Positions 46,255-55,759 of a stretch of 64,000 nucleotides of DNA are shown here, piece after piece. The position numbers and the translations under genes are program-made. Position 1 is the first letter of the stretch. Each line of letters opens with the position of its first letter. The stretch covers positions 1-64,000 of the forward strand of contig JADKCA010000008.1 of assembly GCA_016714795.1 (NCBI GenBank), read 5' to 3'. The stretch is from Sphingomonadales bacterium (lineage in GTDB: Bacteria; Pseudomonadota; Alphaproteobacteria; Sphingomonadales; Sphingomonadaceae). The notes under the pieces were generated by a model. It did not search any database and was not told the origin of the DNA. It saw only the letters and a list, made by a program, of their open reading frames with translations.

Positions 46255-48459
46255 TTGTCCTCCCTATGTTCATTTCGCCTTACCAAGGACGTGGATGGAC
46301 GGACCCTTGACGTCCTGATCGTGTTCTTGGCCTCCGACGAGCTCAGGGCGGAGGAGCTGTCGACGCTCGTGGACAGGCAGGTCCAGGACGCCCTCGCGCC
46401 AGACGAGACGATCCTCTTGACCCGCCGGACAGCCTTCGCCGACTGCGTTGTGGCGATCGGCGAAGACGCGGCGTTCGAAGGCGTCCGGAACCGGCTGGGT
46501 CGTGCCACCATCACAGTGATCAGCTTCGGGGCAGGCGGCCGCGAAAACTCGCGAAAGGTAATCCGGGACACCGGCGAGATCAGCGGGATCTCCATCGAAG
46601 AGATCGGCCGCCGGTGCGTTTCGTCGATGTTCGCCATCCACGGTGGCTTCGTCGAGGCGAACTCGAACTACCACTTCCTCAACCCTTCGCAGCGCCACAC
46701 CGACCGCTTCATCCGGCTGTCGAACCTGCTGTCGTCCTCCGCGGAGATCTCGCTCCTCGCGATGACCATGCTACCGCTCGTGCCGCCATCGGCCGAAGTC
46801 GCGCATGTCGATACGCCTGCAATGTTCGCGCTAATCTCTGCGGTGAACGACAACCTGCGCGTTCTTGCACCGAAAAGGCCGTGGCTGCGATGCGAGAACT
46901 TCCGCTCGTACCTGGGCGTGCGCGCACACGACTTCGCGACGGGCGGCGAGCCCGTCGTGTTGATATCCGCCTCCTCAAGCGGATCGCTCGCCGAGGTGAT
47001 TGCCACTAGGAGGGTACCCCGCGACCGGATCGGCCACGTGCTTTACCTCGGCGAAGAGGACGAACGCGTCCGGCGGGCCGTCGACCTCTCGTACGACCAG
47101 AATCGTAACCCGGAAGGGGTCAGAAACGATAGGGAAACCTACGAGGACGGCAACTGTAAGCTGTGCGCCGCCGGATCGATCCCTGTTCCGCTCAAGGGCG
47201 ACCAGTTCGATATGGGAGGCCCGGACTTCGAGCCCCTTACCATGCTCAAAACCGATGCCCCGCCCGGTCTTTCGGCCACCATGGACAGGATAGCCGGGAC
47301 CGACGCATTCCGGATCTCGACTACCAAGGGTGCCGGCGCGAAGCAGTTCTTGGTAGATGCCGGAAGCCTCGCGGCCGCCGAGACTTTCATCAAGCGGACC
47401 GCATACCTCGCTCGGCGGCACATACCTTCCATGACCAGGGAGGTAGTCCTACTCGACGAGGGATCGAGGGCATTCGGTGACCTAGTGGCCCGGGAGGCAG
47501 GCATTGCACCTAGGTTCGTTGCGAGAAGCGAAGTCGACGATCTCGACACGAGCGACGAGACTCAGGACGGGATGCGACTTGACGGTCTGCCCGTCGTTAT
47601 CGTGGCGGCGGTTGTGGAGAGCGGGCGCTCCTTAAGGGACGTCAGCCGCGATTTGCGCCGGTCACGATCGAGCTCGCCACTGATCTACCTTATCGGATGC
47701 GCAAAGAACGCGTCGCCCGCCCGGCGGGAGGAACTCGAAAAAACCGTCGTGCAGACCCACGCAGCTGCGAAGCACGCCTTCGCGAGCGTCGAGGACATCA
47801 TCCTTCCGGCGAGTGGCCCGCCGCACGCTTGGCTGGCCGAGGCCGACTTCCTGAACCGCGCCGTGGCCGAAGGGCTAGAGCTGGGTGAGACGCTCGCCGC
47901 GCGTCTCGAACGGCTGGGGCGCTCGTCGGAACCCCTAGTCGACGAACTCTTCTTGCCAGCGGGTGAAAATCCCTTGCGGATCCAGCCTGGCTTTGTTTTC
48001 TGGCCCAGCAAGACTTCCCAGCCGCCGCGGCAATCCTCGCAGGCGGATGTGTATTACACAATCAGTTCGGTCCTGCAGGCATTGCGAACGAACAAACCCA
48101 ATCCGGAGGGGCGCGCCCTGCGGACCAACTGGTTCCAGCAGACGCGCCTCGATCCGGCCAACTTGGGGCGCTTCAACGATGGGGTCATTCAGGCGAGCAT
48201 CCTGCGGGCTGCGCGACCAGTCGAAATCGACTATTCCACCAAGGATGACTTCGCCCGCGAGGCCGGGCGGGCGATCTGCCGGATCATGGACGCCGCGCAC
48301 AGACCGCGGGGCGAAGCTGCCTGCGAAGCTCTCGTAGCGCTGGGGAGCGGCCGCCTGCGTGTTCCGAGAGAGGAACTTGAACGCATCCTTGCGGAACGCG
48401 AAACCTTTCCGCCCCTCGTCAGTGAGCTTGCTGCGATCTGCCGCCATTTACTTCTCTAA
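46255..48459 (+). CDS. double PRTase-like protein coupled to a GHKL ATPase
   Basis: This 734-residue protein starts at TTG 46255 with GGAGG upstream, 4 bp after the ATPase stop. It has two phosphoribosyltransferase-like segments. The first, after NYHFLNPSQRHTDRFIRLSN and HVDTPAMFALISAV, has the loop PVVLISASSSGSLAEVI (near 240). The second has REVVLLDEGSRAFGDLVARE and the loop PVVIVAAVVESGRSLRDVSR (near 440). In both loops the acidic pair of the usual PRPP motif is replaced. A CKLC pair (near 302) could bind metal. The C-terminal 200 residues are not recognised. PRTase folds recur as effectors in prokaryotic conflict systems; I infer such a role. Confidence 0.68.
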   Translation: MSSLCSFRLTKDVDGRTLDVLIVFLASDELRAEELSTLVDRQVQDALAPDETILLTRRTAFADCVVAIGEDAAFEGVRNRLGRATITVISFGAGGRENSRKVIRDTGEISGISIEEIGRRCVSSMFAIHGGFVEANSNYHFLNPSQRHTDRFIRLSNLLSSSAEISLLAMTMLPLVPPSAEVAHVDTPAMFALISAVNDNLRVLAPKRPWLRCENFRSYLGVRAHDFATGGEPVVLISASSSGSLAEVIATRRVPRDRIGHVLYLGEEDERVRRAVDLSYDQNRNPEGVRNDRETYEDGNCKLCAAGSIPVPLKGDQFDMGGPDFEPLTMLKTDAPPGLSATMDRIAGTDAFRISTTKGAGAKQFLVDAGSLAAAETFIKRTAYLARRHIPSMTREVVLLDEGSRAFGDLVAREAGIAPRFVARSEVDDLDTSDETQDGMRLDGLPVVIVAAVVESGRSLRDVSRDLRRSRSSSPLIYLIGCAKNASPARREELEKTVVQTHAAAKHAFASVEDIILPASGPPHAWLAEADFLNRAVAEGLELGETLAARLERLGRSSEPLVDELFLPAGENPLRIQPGFVFWPSKTSQPPRQSSQADVYYTISSVLQALRTNKPNPEGRALRTNWFQQTRLDPANLGRFNDGVIQASILRAARPVEIDYSTKDDFAREAGRAICRIMDAAHRPRGEAACEALVALGSGRLRVPREELERILAERETFPPLVSELAAICRHLLL

Positions 48460-48699
48460 TTGCGCGATATAGCCGGCGAAGCCCCCTGGTCGTCACTGCC
48501 TAACTGTGTGTACGGCCTAAAAGCCGACAATCCGCTACCGGCCCTTTTTGTTTTTCTCGGGGTTAGCCTTGGCGCCCGCTGAATGCCGGCTTTCGGCAAG
48601 TGCTGACGTCCGACACGATTTTGTGGAACGCCGGGAAAGTCCCAAGGGCTACCGGCGTCTGTCGACCAGGTTGCGACGCTCGCTTATTGCGGAACGAAC

Positions 48700-49005
48700 A
48701 GCCCAGTTGTCGAATACGGGCCTCTGACCATTGATACGCTGGGTCAGATCGTCAAACGGGATGGTAAGCGGATTGAGCTTACCCCGCGGGAATTCCGGAT
48801 CATCTCGTATCTCGCCCGAAATTCCGGTCGGGTCGTGACGCGCACAATGCTGCTTGAGGCTGTCTGGGACTATAATTTCGACCCGCAAACAAATATCGTT
48901 GACCAGCATGTAAGCAAGCTACGTCAGAAGATCGATGCCGGCTTTGAGAACTCGCTCATCCACACCGTCCGAGGTGCTGGTTATGTCATGAGATATGATT
49001 CTTGA
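48700..49005 (+). pseudogene. OmpR-type response regulator, DNA-binding domain fragment
   Basis: The frame ending at TGA 49003-49005 reads GPLTIDTLGQIVKRDGKRIE, LTPREFRIISYLARNSGRVV, MLLEAVWDYNFDPQTNIVDQ, HVSKLRQKIDAGFEN and HTVRGAGYVMR. This is the complete winged-helix effector domain of a CopR/CzcR-like regulator. The receiver domain is absent and sequence upstream of about 48700 is unrelated, so this is a 5'-truncated remnant. It overlaps the next fragment by TTGA, the usual regulator-kinase arrangement. Confidence 0.85.
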
Positions 49006-49607
49006 TCATTCTGAGATCTCTTTCATTTCGACTCGCATCTACATATGCGATTCTTTTCGCGGCGTCAGTTTCTGCAATGCTTTCTGCCTTCTATTGGACA
49101 AATGTCTATCACCCGATACAGAAAGTCGAGGAGCTCATTCAAGTCGAGGCGGATGAACTGACCGATATGCTGATCGTCGACGGACAGGACGCGACACTCC
49201 GGAGATTGGAGAGGCTGGCCAGGTCATCGGAAAGGCCTCTGTTTATAGCCGCTTACAAGAACCCGCAGGGGGTCTGGACACTGTTCAACATCCCCGCGAT
49301 GCCAGAACTGCCGCCAGCGGACTGGGTCAAGATTGAAGCCGACATTTACAAGTCGGGGCTGGAAGAAGATCGGCTTGCGCTTCTCAAAATCAGCCGTCTC
49401 CGGAACGGCGCGCTTCTTTTGACCGGTCGGGATATCGCGCGCCACGAGGACATCTCGGAAAAGACGAGATACGCGGCTGGTTGGATCATCCCCCTTACAT
49501 TGATCTTGAGTGTCATCGGAGGTTACCTGATGTCACGCGCAATCGGGTTGGCGATTAACGAGATGGCGGTCTGCAGCGAAGTGATTGTGGAGCGAGACAT
49601 GGACTGA
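49002..49607 (+). pseudogene. sensor histidine kinase, N-terminal fragment
   Basis: The 201-residue product has a first transmembrane helix (ASTYAILFAASVSAMLSAFY), a periplasmic sensor of about 130 residues and a second helix (AAGWIIPLTLILSVIGGYLM). It ends just into the HAMP linker (SRAIGLAINEMAVCSEVI). Dimerisation and ATPase domains are missing. With the regulator fragment it is the leftover middle of a metal-responsive two-component locus, cut on both sides. Confidence 0.82.
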
Positions 49608-50031
49608 GGCGAACATTTGGAGCGAGTTGGCTCCGTCGCCCTTCGGGTCATCTGTCGAAGCCGCAGCATCGCCCGGCCCGGTGCGCGCCAAGCCTCCGGC
49701 TTGGCGGCGCGCCTTTGGCCTCGACGCTCGGATACGATTTGAGCAAGACCTTCATCGCTGCGAATGGCGGATCACAAGTATGCATGCATCCCCCGACGTT
49801 GATCGCTCCTCTATAGGTAGCGCCACTTGTTTGAGAATAGAAACAAAGTCGGATGGGGCAGATGATCTTGCCGCGGCGACCGCTTTCGGCCGAACCCGTC
49901 ATTCGTCGGTAGACCCTCGAATGGCAGTTTTGTCCCGCTTCTTGCTATTCGCGATGCGCGGTCAGAATATGAATGTATGGCAAGTTCTGAGGCACGCAAT
50001 CTGGACGGTGAATGGGAGCTGAGTTCGCGCT
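49608..50031. other. gap with a strong hairpin
   Basis: No gene is recognised. At about 49683-49712 GCGCGCCAAGCC and GGCTTGGCGGCGCGC form a long GC-rich stem with a 3-base loop. It could be a repeat-element core or a terminator remnant of the truncated two-component locus. Confidence 0.4.
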
Positions 50032-50418
50032 TCACGCCATCAAGACCGATTCGCGTAGTTCTGTACCGAACTGAAAAATGAAGTGATGCTCTTGATCTGA
50101 AGGTACTTGGAGCTGAATTGCTTCCACTCCTCGATCTCGTAACCACGCAAAGCGGTGGCGGCCTTCGCCGAATTCAATGCCGTCATCACAAATGACTGCA
50201 AAGAACATGTTTGAATAGCAGTTCTCTTCAAACCACTGCTCTACCCTCTCGTATCGGCTGCCTTGTCCATTGGCACCGCCGGGTAGAACGTACTGTTCGG
50301 TGCGCTGCCAAGCAGCATCGAGTTTGGTGACGTCGACCCATACAACTCCATCAGGTTCAGTTTGTTCCCAGCCCTCGGCAGCAGGGTTTGGGTGCCATTC
50401 GATTATTTTCCGTCTCAT
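50032..50418 (-). CDS. ParB-like nuclease-fold protein
   Basis: This 128-residue protein (start at 50418 behind GAGGG; 50439 also possible) contains VWVDVTKLDAAWQRTEQYV and later EFGEGRHRFAWLRDRGVEAI. The latter matches the G-(D/E)-GRHR box of the ParB/sulfiredoxin fold that binds CTP or acts in nucleases. There is no HTH, so it is not a full ParB. It lies alone between remnant regions; role unknown. Confidence 0.6.
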   Translation of the reverse strand: MRRKIIEWHPNPAAEGWEQTEPDGVVWVDVTKLDAAWQRTEQYVLPGGANGQGSRYERVEQWFEENCYSNMFFAVICDDGIEFGEGRHRFAWLRDRGVEAIQLQVPSDQEHHFIFQFGTELRESVLMA

Positions 50419-50439
50419 TTCGGCCCTCAAGTGATTCAT

Positions 50440-50866
50440 GCCACAATCAAATCAAATATTGGAAGTGGCACCGGGCTAAGTGATCAAATTACTCTTATGC
50501 GCTGGTGAGATAAACTGGTCGCATCCAGTTGACCAGAGTCTGTTTTTGGACCCACCGAGAGTAGTGCAAATTACCGCTGATTCGGCGAAGTCGCCCCGTC
50601 CTGACCGAAGGGGTGGTGGCTACCGACCAGCTCAAGCCGCTCCAGTGCGGTGCTGGGGCCAACACCGTTCATTCCGCGGACATTCAGTTATTCGCTCAAA
50701 GCCGCCAACGCAGTAGACATTTAACAGCCCAAAACGGCTCCCTGAGTGCGGCCTTTGCTTTATCATGTGTCGCGGCATTGCGATTAGCGGACTTTGAAGC
50801 GCCCTTCGTTATCAGCAGTCTGCCTTGTATTGCAGTAGTTCTTGCATAGCAGAATGCGATCGTGCT
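50440..50866. other. gap without recognised genes
   Basis: 427 bp. Short open frames are present, but none has a convincing start site or domain. Confidence 0.35.
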
Positions 50867-52483
50867 CTATTCTGGAACGAAAATCGCCATGCTCGCGAGC
50901 CGGGATGTCAGTTCGGCTCGCGTGATAGGGACGTCGTAGCGCCATTCGAGCAGCCGCACGCCGTGCCGTTCGAGCAAAGCGCGCTTCTTCTTATCTCGAG
51001 CGCAGGTGAGGTCAAACCCCTCCTGTCCCCCGAACAACGCGATCGGCTCGTAGTGCTGCTGGCCCTGATATTCGATGGCTACTCCCAGCTCGGGCAAGTA
51101 GATGTCGATCGACTGCAAGCCAAGGAACGGAGGACGCCATTGATGGACGGCGGATGGCCAGATCGTTCGGACAAGATCGAGCAACGCCACCTCGGATATC
51201 CAGCCACGTCCGATTTCCGGAATTGAACGCTCCCGACGAAAGGCTTCCTCTGCTGCGACCATCGCGCTCGCGAAGAACTCCGACGCGCCGGTGTCAGCGA
51301 CGCCTATGTTCCTAGAGAATATCCGGCCGCGTTGGCCGCTTGGATTAGAGAATTGGGCCATGTGACTCCGGTAGGTGGCCCAATCCGCCGACGGCGGGAG
51401 CGGCGGCATCATCGACGATCCGAAGTCTGGTCGCAGCCTCGTCATCTCCTCAAGAACTGGCGGCTCGAGGACGAACTGGGCGTCGAGATGATCGAGGAAG
51501 GCCTCAAACTCTTCGAGTAAACGGCCGGAGATCAGGGATCCCTCGGCATGTTTGCGCGCGACACGAATATCTTGGGCCTGAAGCGGCGTCTTGGTGAGAT
51601 GCCGAAGGTAAATGACCTCGTCGAACAGGGCTTCCCGGTCGCGGCCTGGGATCACCTCTACCAGTTCAAGGGATTCCTCAAGCCTGTCCGCCTCAGTAAG
51701 ATCCAGCATACGCTGCCAATGCGGGTCGGGGTCCCGGTAAACATTCAAATCGGGAAGGTCGTCCGGCAGCCCTGTACCATCGACGCCGCGCCATTGGTTG
51801 CCCATCAGGCGAGCCTGCAGGCCATATCCGCGGGAGCGATTATTATCCTCCCAGACGCGCGCGATCGGCAACGCTGGCTCAAGCGGTACGGCGGTCCAGG
51901 ATTGACCAGCAGGAATGCCCTCGGGCCGCATCGTATAGCCGATATCGAACCCGGCGGCCGAATAGTCGCCCATCACCAAGTCGCCGATAGCTTCCACAAG
52001 CCGCTCATAGAGCCAAACCTGGTCCTTGCGTACTCCGACCGAAACGAGAACGCGCCTGCGAGCAGATGTCTGGCGGTAGACGGCCGACGCGTAGGTTGCC
52101 AGATCGACTGCGCGCTGCCTGCGAATGCCCGGGCCTTCGAGGAAATGAATACGATGCGTGATGTCGTCGGGAAAGTCGGGGTAGGTCAGCGGCACCGACA
52201 CCGCCGACTTAGCCTGCCGCTTCTTGGGTGGGGCCTCCGGGCCATACTCGGCAAGGAGCTCGCGGCACAGCTGCGAGACTTTCGAGAAGTGGATCGCTGC
52301 CAGCGAGCCTGGCACACGCTTCCCGGAGAGTGTTGCATAAAGCTTTTGCCATTTGGAAAGATCGTTTCGATAGAACGCACGGCTAGTGCGATTCTTCAAT
52401 GTATCCTCGTATAACTTTGCGTCCGTCCGAAACGCCTCAAGGCCGGCATCTCCCTTCGCCGGCGGCGGCGGCTTGAGGATCAT
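50867..52483 (-). CDS. protein with C-terminal Vsr-like PD-(D/E)XK nuclease domain
   Basis: This 538-residue protein (start at MILKPPPPAKGD) has an unrecognised N-terminal and middle region rich in Arg and aromatics. The nuclease-like end reads HQWRPPFLGLQSIDIYLPEL, GVAIEYQGQQHYEPI, then KKRALLERHGVRLLEWRYDV. The D-(x)n-E-x-Q pattern with a following QHY is typical of the Vsr/DUF2726-like branch of PD-(D/E)XK nucleases. A defence or repair role is inferred from the fold and from neighbours. The frame is intact; it appears to be monocistronic. Confidence 0.7.
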   Translation of the reverse strand: MILKPPPPAKGDAGLEAFRTDAKLYEDTLKNRTSRAFYRNDLSKWQKLYATLSGKRVPGSLAAIHFSKVSQLCRELLAEYGPEAPPKKRQAKSAVSVPLTYPDFPDDITHRIHFLEGPGIRRQRAVDLATYASAVYRQTSARRRVLVSVGVRKDQVWLYERLVEAIGDLVMGDYSAAGFDIGYTMRPEGIPAGQSWTAVPLEPALPIARVWEDNNRSRGYGLQARLMGNQWRGVDGTGLPDDLPDLNVYRDPDPHWQRMLDLTEADRLEESLELVEVIPGRDREALFDEVIYLRHLTKTPLQAQDIRVARKHAEGSLISGRLLEEFEAFLDHLDAQFVLEPPVLEEMTRLRPDFGSSMMPPLPPSADWATYRSHMAQFSNPSGQRGRIFSRNIGVADTGASEFFASAMVAAEEAFRRERSIPEIGRGWISEVALLDLVRTIWPSAVHQWRPPFLGLQSIDIYLPELGVAIEYQGQQHYEPIALFGGQEGFDLTCARDKKKRALLERHGVRLLEWRYDVPITRAELTSRLASMAIFVPE

Positions 52484-52899
52484 GGCATGCTCAACCAAAT
52501 TAGTGCAAACCGTCGGCCCAGCCAGACGCGTGCTATAGGATGTTCTGGACTCGTAACAGTTTTGCACCAGTCATCCATCGCATTATACCACCTTGGCTTG
52601 GAATGCGAGCACGCTAATGCCGACCGGATATGAATGCCGCCAGCGAATGTCGCCCTAACCCGCCAGTCGCCGGTCGAACAGTTTAGGACTTTCTGCGCCG
52701 CTGATGTGAGCGGGGGCTTTTGCATAAAGCCGCCCTTAGGATCGCACAAACCAGCCGACCGGCCTCGCCACCACCCCATACATTCAGATGCTTGAAGCAT
52801 TCGCCTGACAGCGGACGCATCTACAGCGGGGCTTGCTGGTCGGCGCGAGCTCAGCGTCGCGGATTGGCCGATTGGGGCGGGTCGGTGCGGGGAGTCTTG
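52484..52899. other. gap without recognised genes
   Basis: 416 bp upstream of the nuclease gene and downstream of the HEPN gene. It should contain the promoter of the former. No repeat or gene is seen. Confidence 0.35.
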
Positions 52900-54358
52900 T
52901 CACGAGGAGCCCCCGGGTTCGGCTCTGGCGTTGACGTCGGCATCGTGGTTGCGGATCGCGAGCAGCGGCCAACCTGATCCGCGGAAATCGCCGCACTTGA
53001 GCTGGGCCAACCAGATGCGTTCGAACAGCACCTGTGCACGCATCAGCTCGATCCGCAGGGCATTTATGTCCTCGACCATTCTGCCGTGCACAATGTCATT
53101 GCGCATCTTGATCATGGCCGGCGCTCGCTCGAGCAGTTCGCTTGCGAGCGTGCGCCATGCGGGGCGGATCGCAGCCACCATCCGCGTGATCCGTTCAATC
53201 AGGGTCATCGTCGGCACCATCGACAGCGCGCGCTCGATCGCCTGCCGCTCGGTCGGGGTCTCGGCAAGCGGAGTCGCCAATTTGCGCGCCGCCTTGCCCA
53301 AGCTATTCCAGCGCTTCTTCTCGACGGTCTCGCGTGTCAGCCCGCGCGATTGCTCGAATGCCTCGACCAACCGCTCGATACCCTCGACACACAAGGTCAG
53401 CCCGGTTTCCATCACGCCCGATGTGTAGGAACTCGCATAACCATAGGCTGCGGCGTGGAGCAGCTCGCGTTTTCCTTCTAGCGCCAACAGCGCTGTCGCC
53501 CCCTTGGCGAGATAGGTCTCAGTCGGGGCGAGGAAAGGTGGATCGGCGTGGTCGAGGGCTCGTTCCCGCGGATCTAGCTTGACGCTATGCCAAATAACGT
53601 CGTGCTTGCCGCCGCCGCTCCTCACCTCTTGGAGCGGTGTGATGAACTGGCGGAAGGAACACCAGCAGAAGCCGTATTAGGAACCAAAGTCGGTCGGCGC
53701 CTTCGTAAAAGGCCGCCGGGTCCATATCGCTTGCGATCGGCGCCATCTCGATCCCAGGCAGGTCGAGCCGCTCGACTTCGGTCGCGGTACGGGGATCGTC
53801 GCGGTGCAAGGTGAGCTGAAGCAGCCGGAACTTGATCCCCAGCAGCTTGACCTTTTTCCAAACCCCTGTCTTACGGGGCGGATCGGGGGTCCGCCACGCT
53901 CTGTTGTGAACATACCAGCCTTGTGGACGCTGCAGGAACACATATTTGGCGCCTATTCCGCCATGGTAGCCGTGCTCGATCCGCTCACACGATTCGAGGA
54001 TCTGGAGATCAGCGAATGGCTGGATCGAATCGTCAGCAATCGCCAGCCCTTGCATCATGCCACTCGAGCGGACCCAGCCTTTGCCCGTTTCGCTCTGCTT
54101 GTAGCTGCCGTCCTCGCTCAGATTCCAGTCAGGCCGGGTATGAAGCGCCCAGTCGATCTCGCCATCGGTATCGAGCCGAAGGAGCTCGATCTCCTGGTCG
54201 CGCGTGCCGATCAGCGCGATACGGTTGTGATGGAGATAGTGAGCGTCCTGGTGGAAGACCGCCGACACGCGCATCTCGGCGCCTTGACGATCCTTGATGA
54301 CTAGGCTGACAGATCGTTCAAAGTCGTTGATGCGCATCAGCCGAGCCTGCGCGATCAT
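52900..54358 (-). pseudogene. ApeA-like HEPN-domain protein, one frameshift
   Basis: From 54358 the frame encodes an N-terminal beta-rich domain (NRIALIGTRDQEIELLRLDT; YHGGIGAKYVFLQRPQGWYV) and reaches FYEGADRLWFLIRLLL. It then shifts near 53655-53665 (one base too many) into SFRQFITPLQEVRSGGGKHD and continues to 52900. The C-terminal half is helical and ends with MIKMRNDIVHGRMVEDINAL, containing the HEPN RNase motif R-x4-H (RNDIVH). The reconstructed length is about 486 residues. The layout, N-terminal beta domain plus HEPN, matches ApeA-type antiphage proteins. The assignment is tentative; the HEPN motif is directly visible. Confidence 0.65.
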
Positions 54359-54547
54359 TCCCCAGCGATCAAGCGCTGAATGTCGGCTTCAGACAAGAGC
54401 TGACTTTCATTCTTCGGTATGGGAACGACGGCTAAGTCCCAACCCCAGTCATTCTTGTTCGCGTGCTCGAATGTGATTGTACGACCGCTTCGGAATAGCT
54501 GCTTTTGATCCGAGAAAGGCGGTTTGTCAGCCGAACCTGCCCTTCCT
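54355..54547 (-). pseudogene. small frame coupled to the HEPN gene, 5' end unclear
   Basis: A minus frame ending at TGA overlaps the HEPN gene start by ATGA. It reads FSDQKQLFRSGRTITFEHAN, KNDWGWDLAVVPIPKNESQL, LSEADIQRLIAGE, which looks like real protein. No start codon lies before the upstream stop at 54548-54550. A one-base shift near 54530 would extend it to GTG at about 54576 (GRKHDLRKGRFG). It may be a small partner of the HEPN protein or a remnant. Confidence 0.4.
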
Positions 54548-54609
54548 TAAGTCATGCTTGCGCCCCACGTTCAAATGCCCGAGGTTCCCAAATAGCGCGC
54601 TACCGAGCG

Positions 54610-55713
54610 CTATGCTCTGCCATGGGATCTCACATATCCCTTACAATAGCCCTCCCACGACTTGTACATTCGGTCGCCGCGCATGCGTTCAAGCTTGTCT
54701 CCCATGAACTGGCGATAGCCCTCCGCAATGATATTCTTGTCCCAGCCGCCGCCATAATCGGAGACGATCGTCAGCAGCTTCTGGTCGCCACAAAAGTGGA
54801 GCGACCCGCTCGGAAAGAGCGGTTCTTCGGTGATGCGGGGCAGGGGGGTGCCAACAATCTGCTCAACCGTGCCATCGCGGCGAGCCCTTCGCCCTATGCG
54901 CGGACGATCCAGCTCTCGCGCGGCGGCTTCCTGCTCTTCGCTCACTTTTGGCATGAAATTCAGGACAACTTCCTTCACCGGATTTCCGCGGCCCGATCCC
55001 CTGATCTCGGTCCATTCAACAGTGAAATCGGCAAGCTGGTCGATCTCAGCCTTGGATTTGTTCAGAACATCACGACGGAACTCGGCATAATTTTTGAAGC
55101 TCCCATCGGGTACGCCCAAACGACGCCTCAAATCCTCGATCGACATCTTCACCGTACGGTTCTGTCGGTTGATAACCAGACACCCCAGATCATAAAGGGT
55201 GAGCGCGTAGCGTGACTGGAGCGAAAGTGTGACTCCCAGATTGACCCGCGCATAATAGTCAGAACCCCGCAGGACTGTGCGCAGGGCATCGGACAGCTCG
55301 AACTCGACGACGCTCAAACCATCCTCGGCCACTTCCTCAACGCAGCGCGACAGAAGGGATTGTGATAGCGTTGCCGGACGACCCTTGCTCGACGTTGTCT
55401 TGATGCGGACGATCACGCGGATCAATTCGTCCATCACAGCCTGGATACGCTCATTGCCTTTGTGCGAGCGGCGCAGCTCCTTCTTGGTGATCGTAAAAAC
55501 GCGGTCTTCCGCAGCATCCCCGCCCGCTTTGCGCAGCATGAGTGCAAAGGCCTTGCGCGCGGCAGCACTCAAGGAGCCGGTTTCGAACTCGGATTCGACC
55601 AACTCACCCGGCTTGCTGACGAAGTCCTGGTTGCTCTTCGTGATCCTTTCGGCGACACGAAGGGTCAAGCCAACTTTGGGCTCATCCGATTCGACAGATG
55701 CCTCAATCTCCAT
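54610..55713 (-). CDS. repA: plasmid replication initiator, Rep_3 superfamily
   Basis: This 367-residue initiator has two winged-helix domains typical of Rep_3/RepB-like proteins. The first contains ITKKELRRSHKGNERIQAVM and LIRVIVRIKTTSSKGRPATL; then come LSLQSRYALTLYDLGCLVIN and MSIEDLRRRLGVPDGSFKNY (DNA recognition). The tail includes SDYGGGWDKNIIAEGYRQFM. It binds iterons, and an iteron array lies directly upstream of its start (55760-56248). This identifies the window as carrying a plasmid origin. The gene is intact. Confidence 0.9.
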   Translation of the reverse strand: MEIEASVESDEPKVGLTLRVAERITKSNQDFVSKPGELVESEFETGSLSAAARKAFALMLRKAGGDAAEDRVFTITKKELRRSHKGNERIQAVMDELIRVIVRIKTTSSKGRPATLSQSLLSRCVEEVAEDGLSVVEFELSDALRTVLRGSDYYARVNLGVTLSLQSRYALTLYDLGCLVINRQNRTVKMSIEDLRRRLGVPDGSFKNYAEFRRDVLNKSKAEIDQLADFTVEWTEIRGSGRGNPVKEVVLNFMPKVSEEQEAAARELDRPRIGRRARRDGTVEQIVGTPLPRITEEPLFPSGSLHFCGDQKLLTIVSDYGGGWDKNIIAEGYRQFMGDKLERMRGDRMYKSWEGYCKGYVRSHGRA

Positions 55714-55759
55714 GTGAGTCTCTTAGCATGAGTGGCTCATACTAAGCAACTCACTCTAA

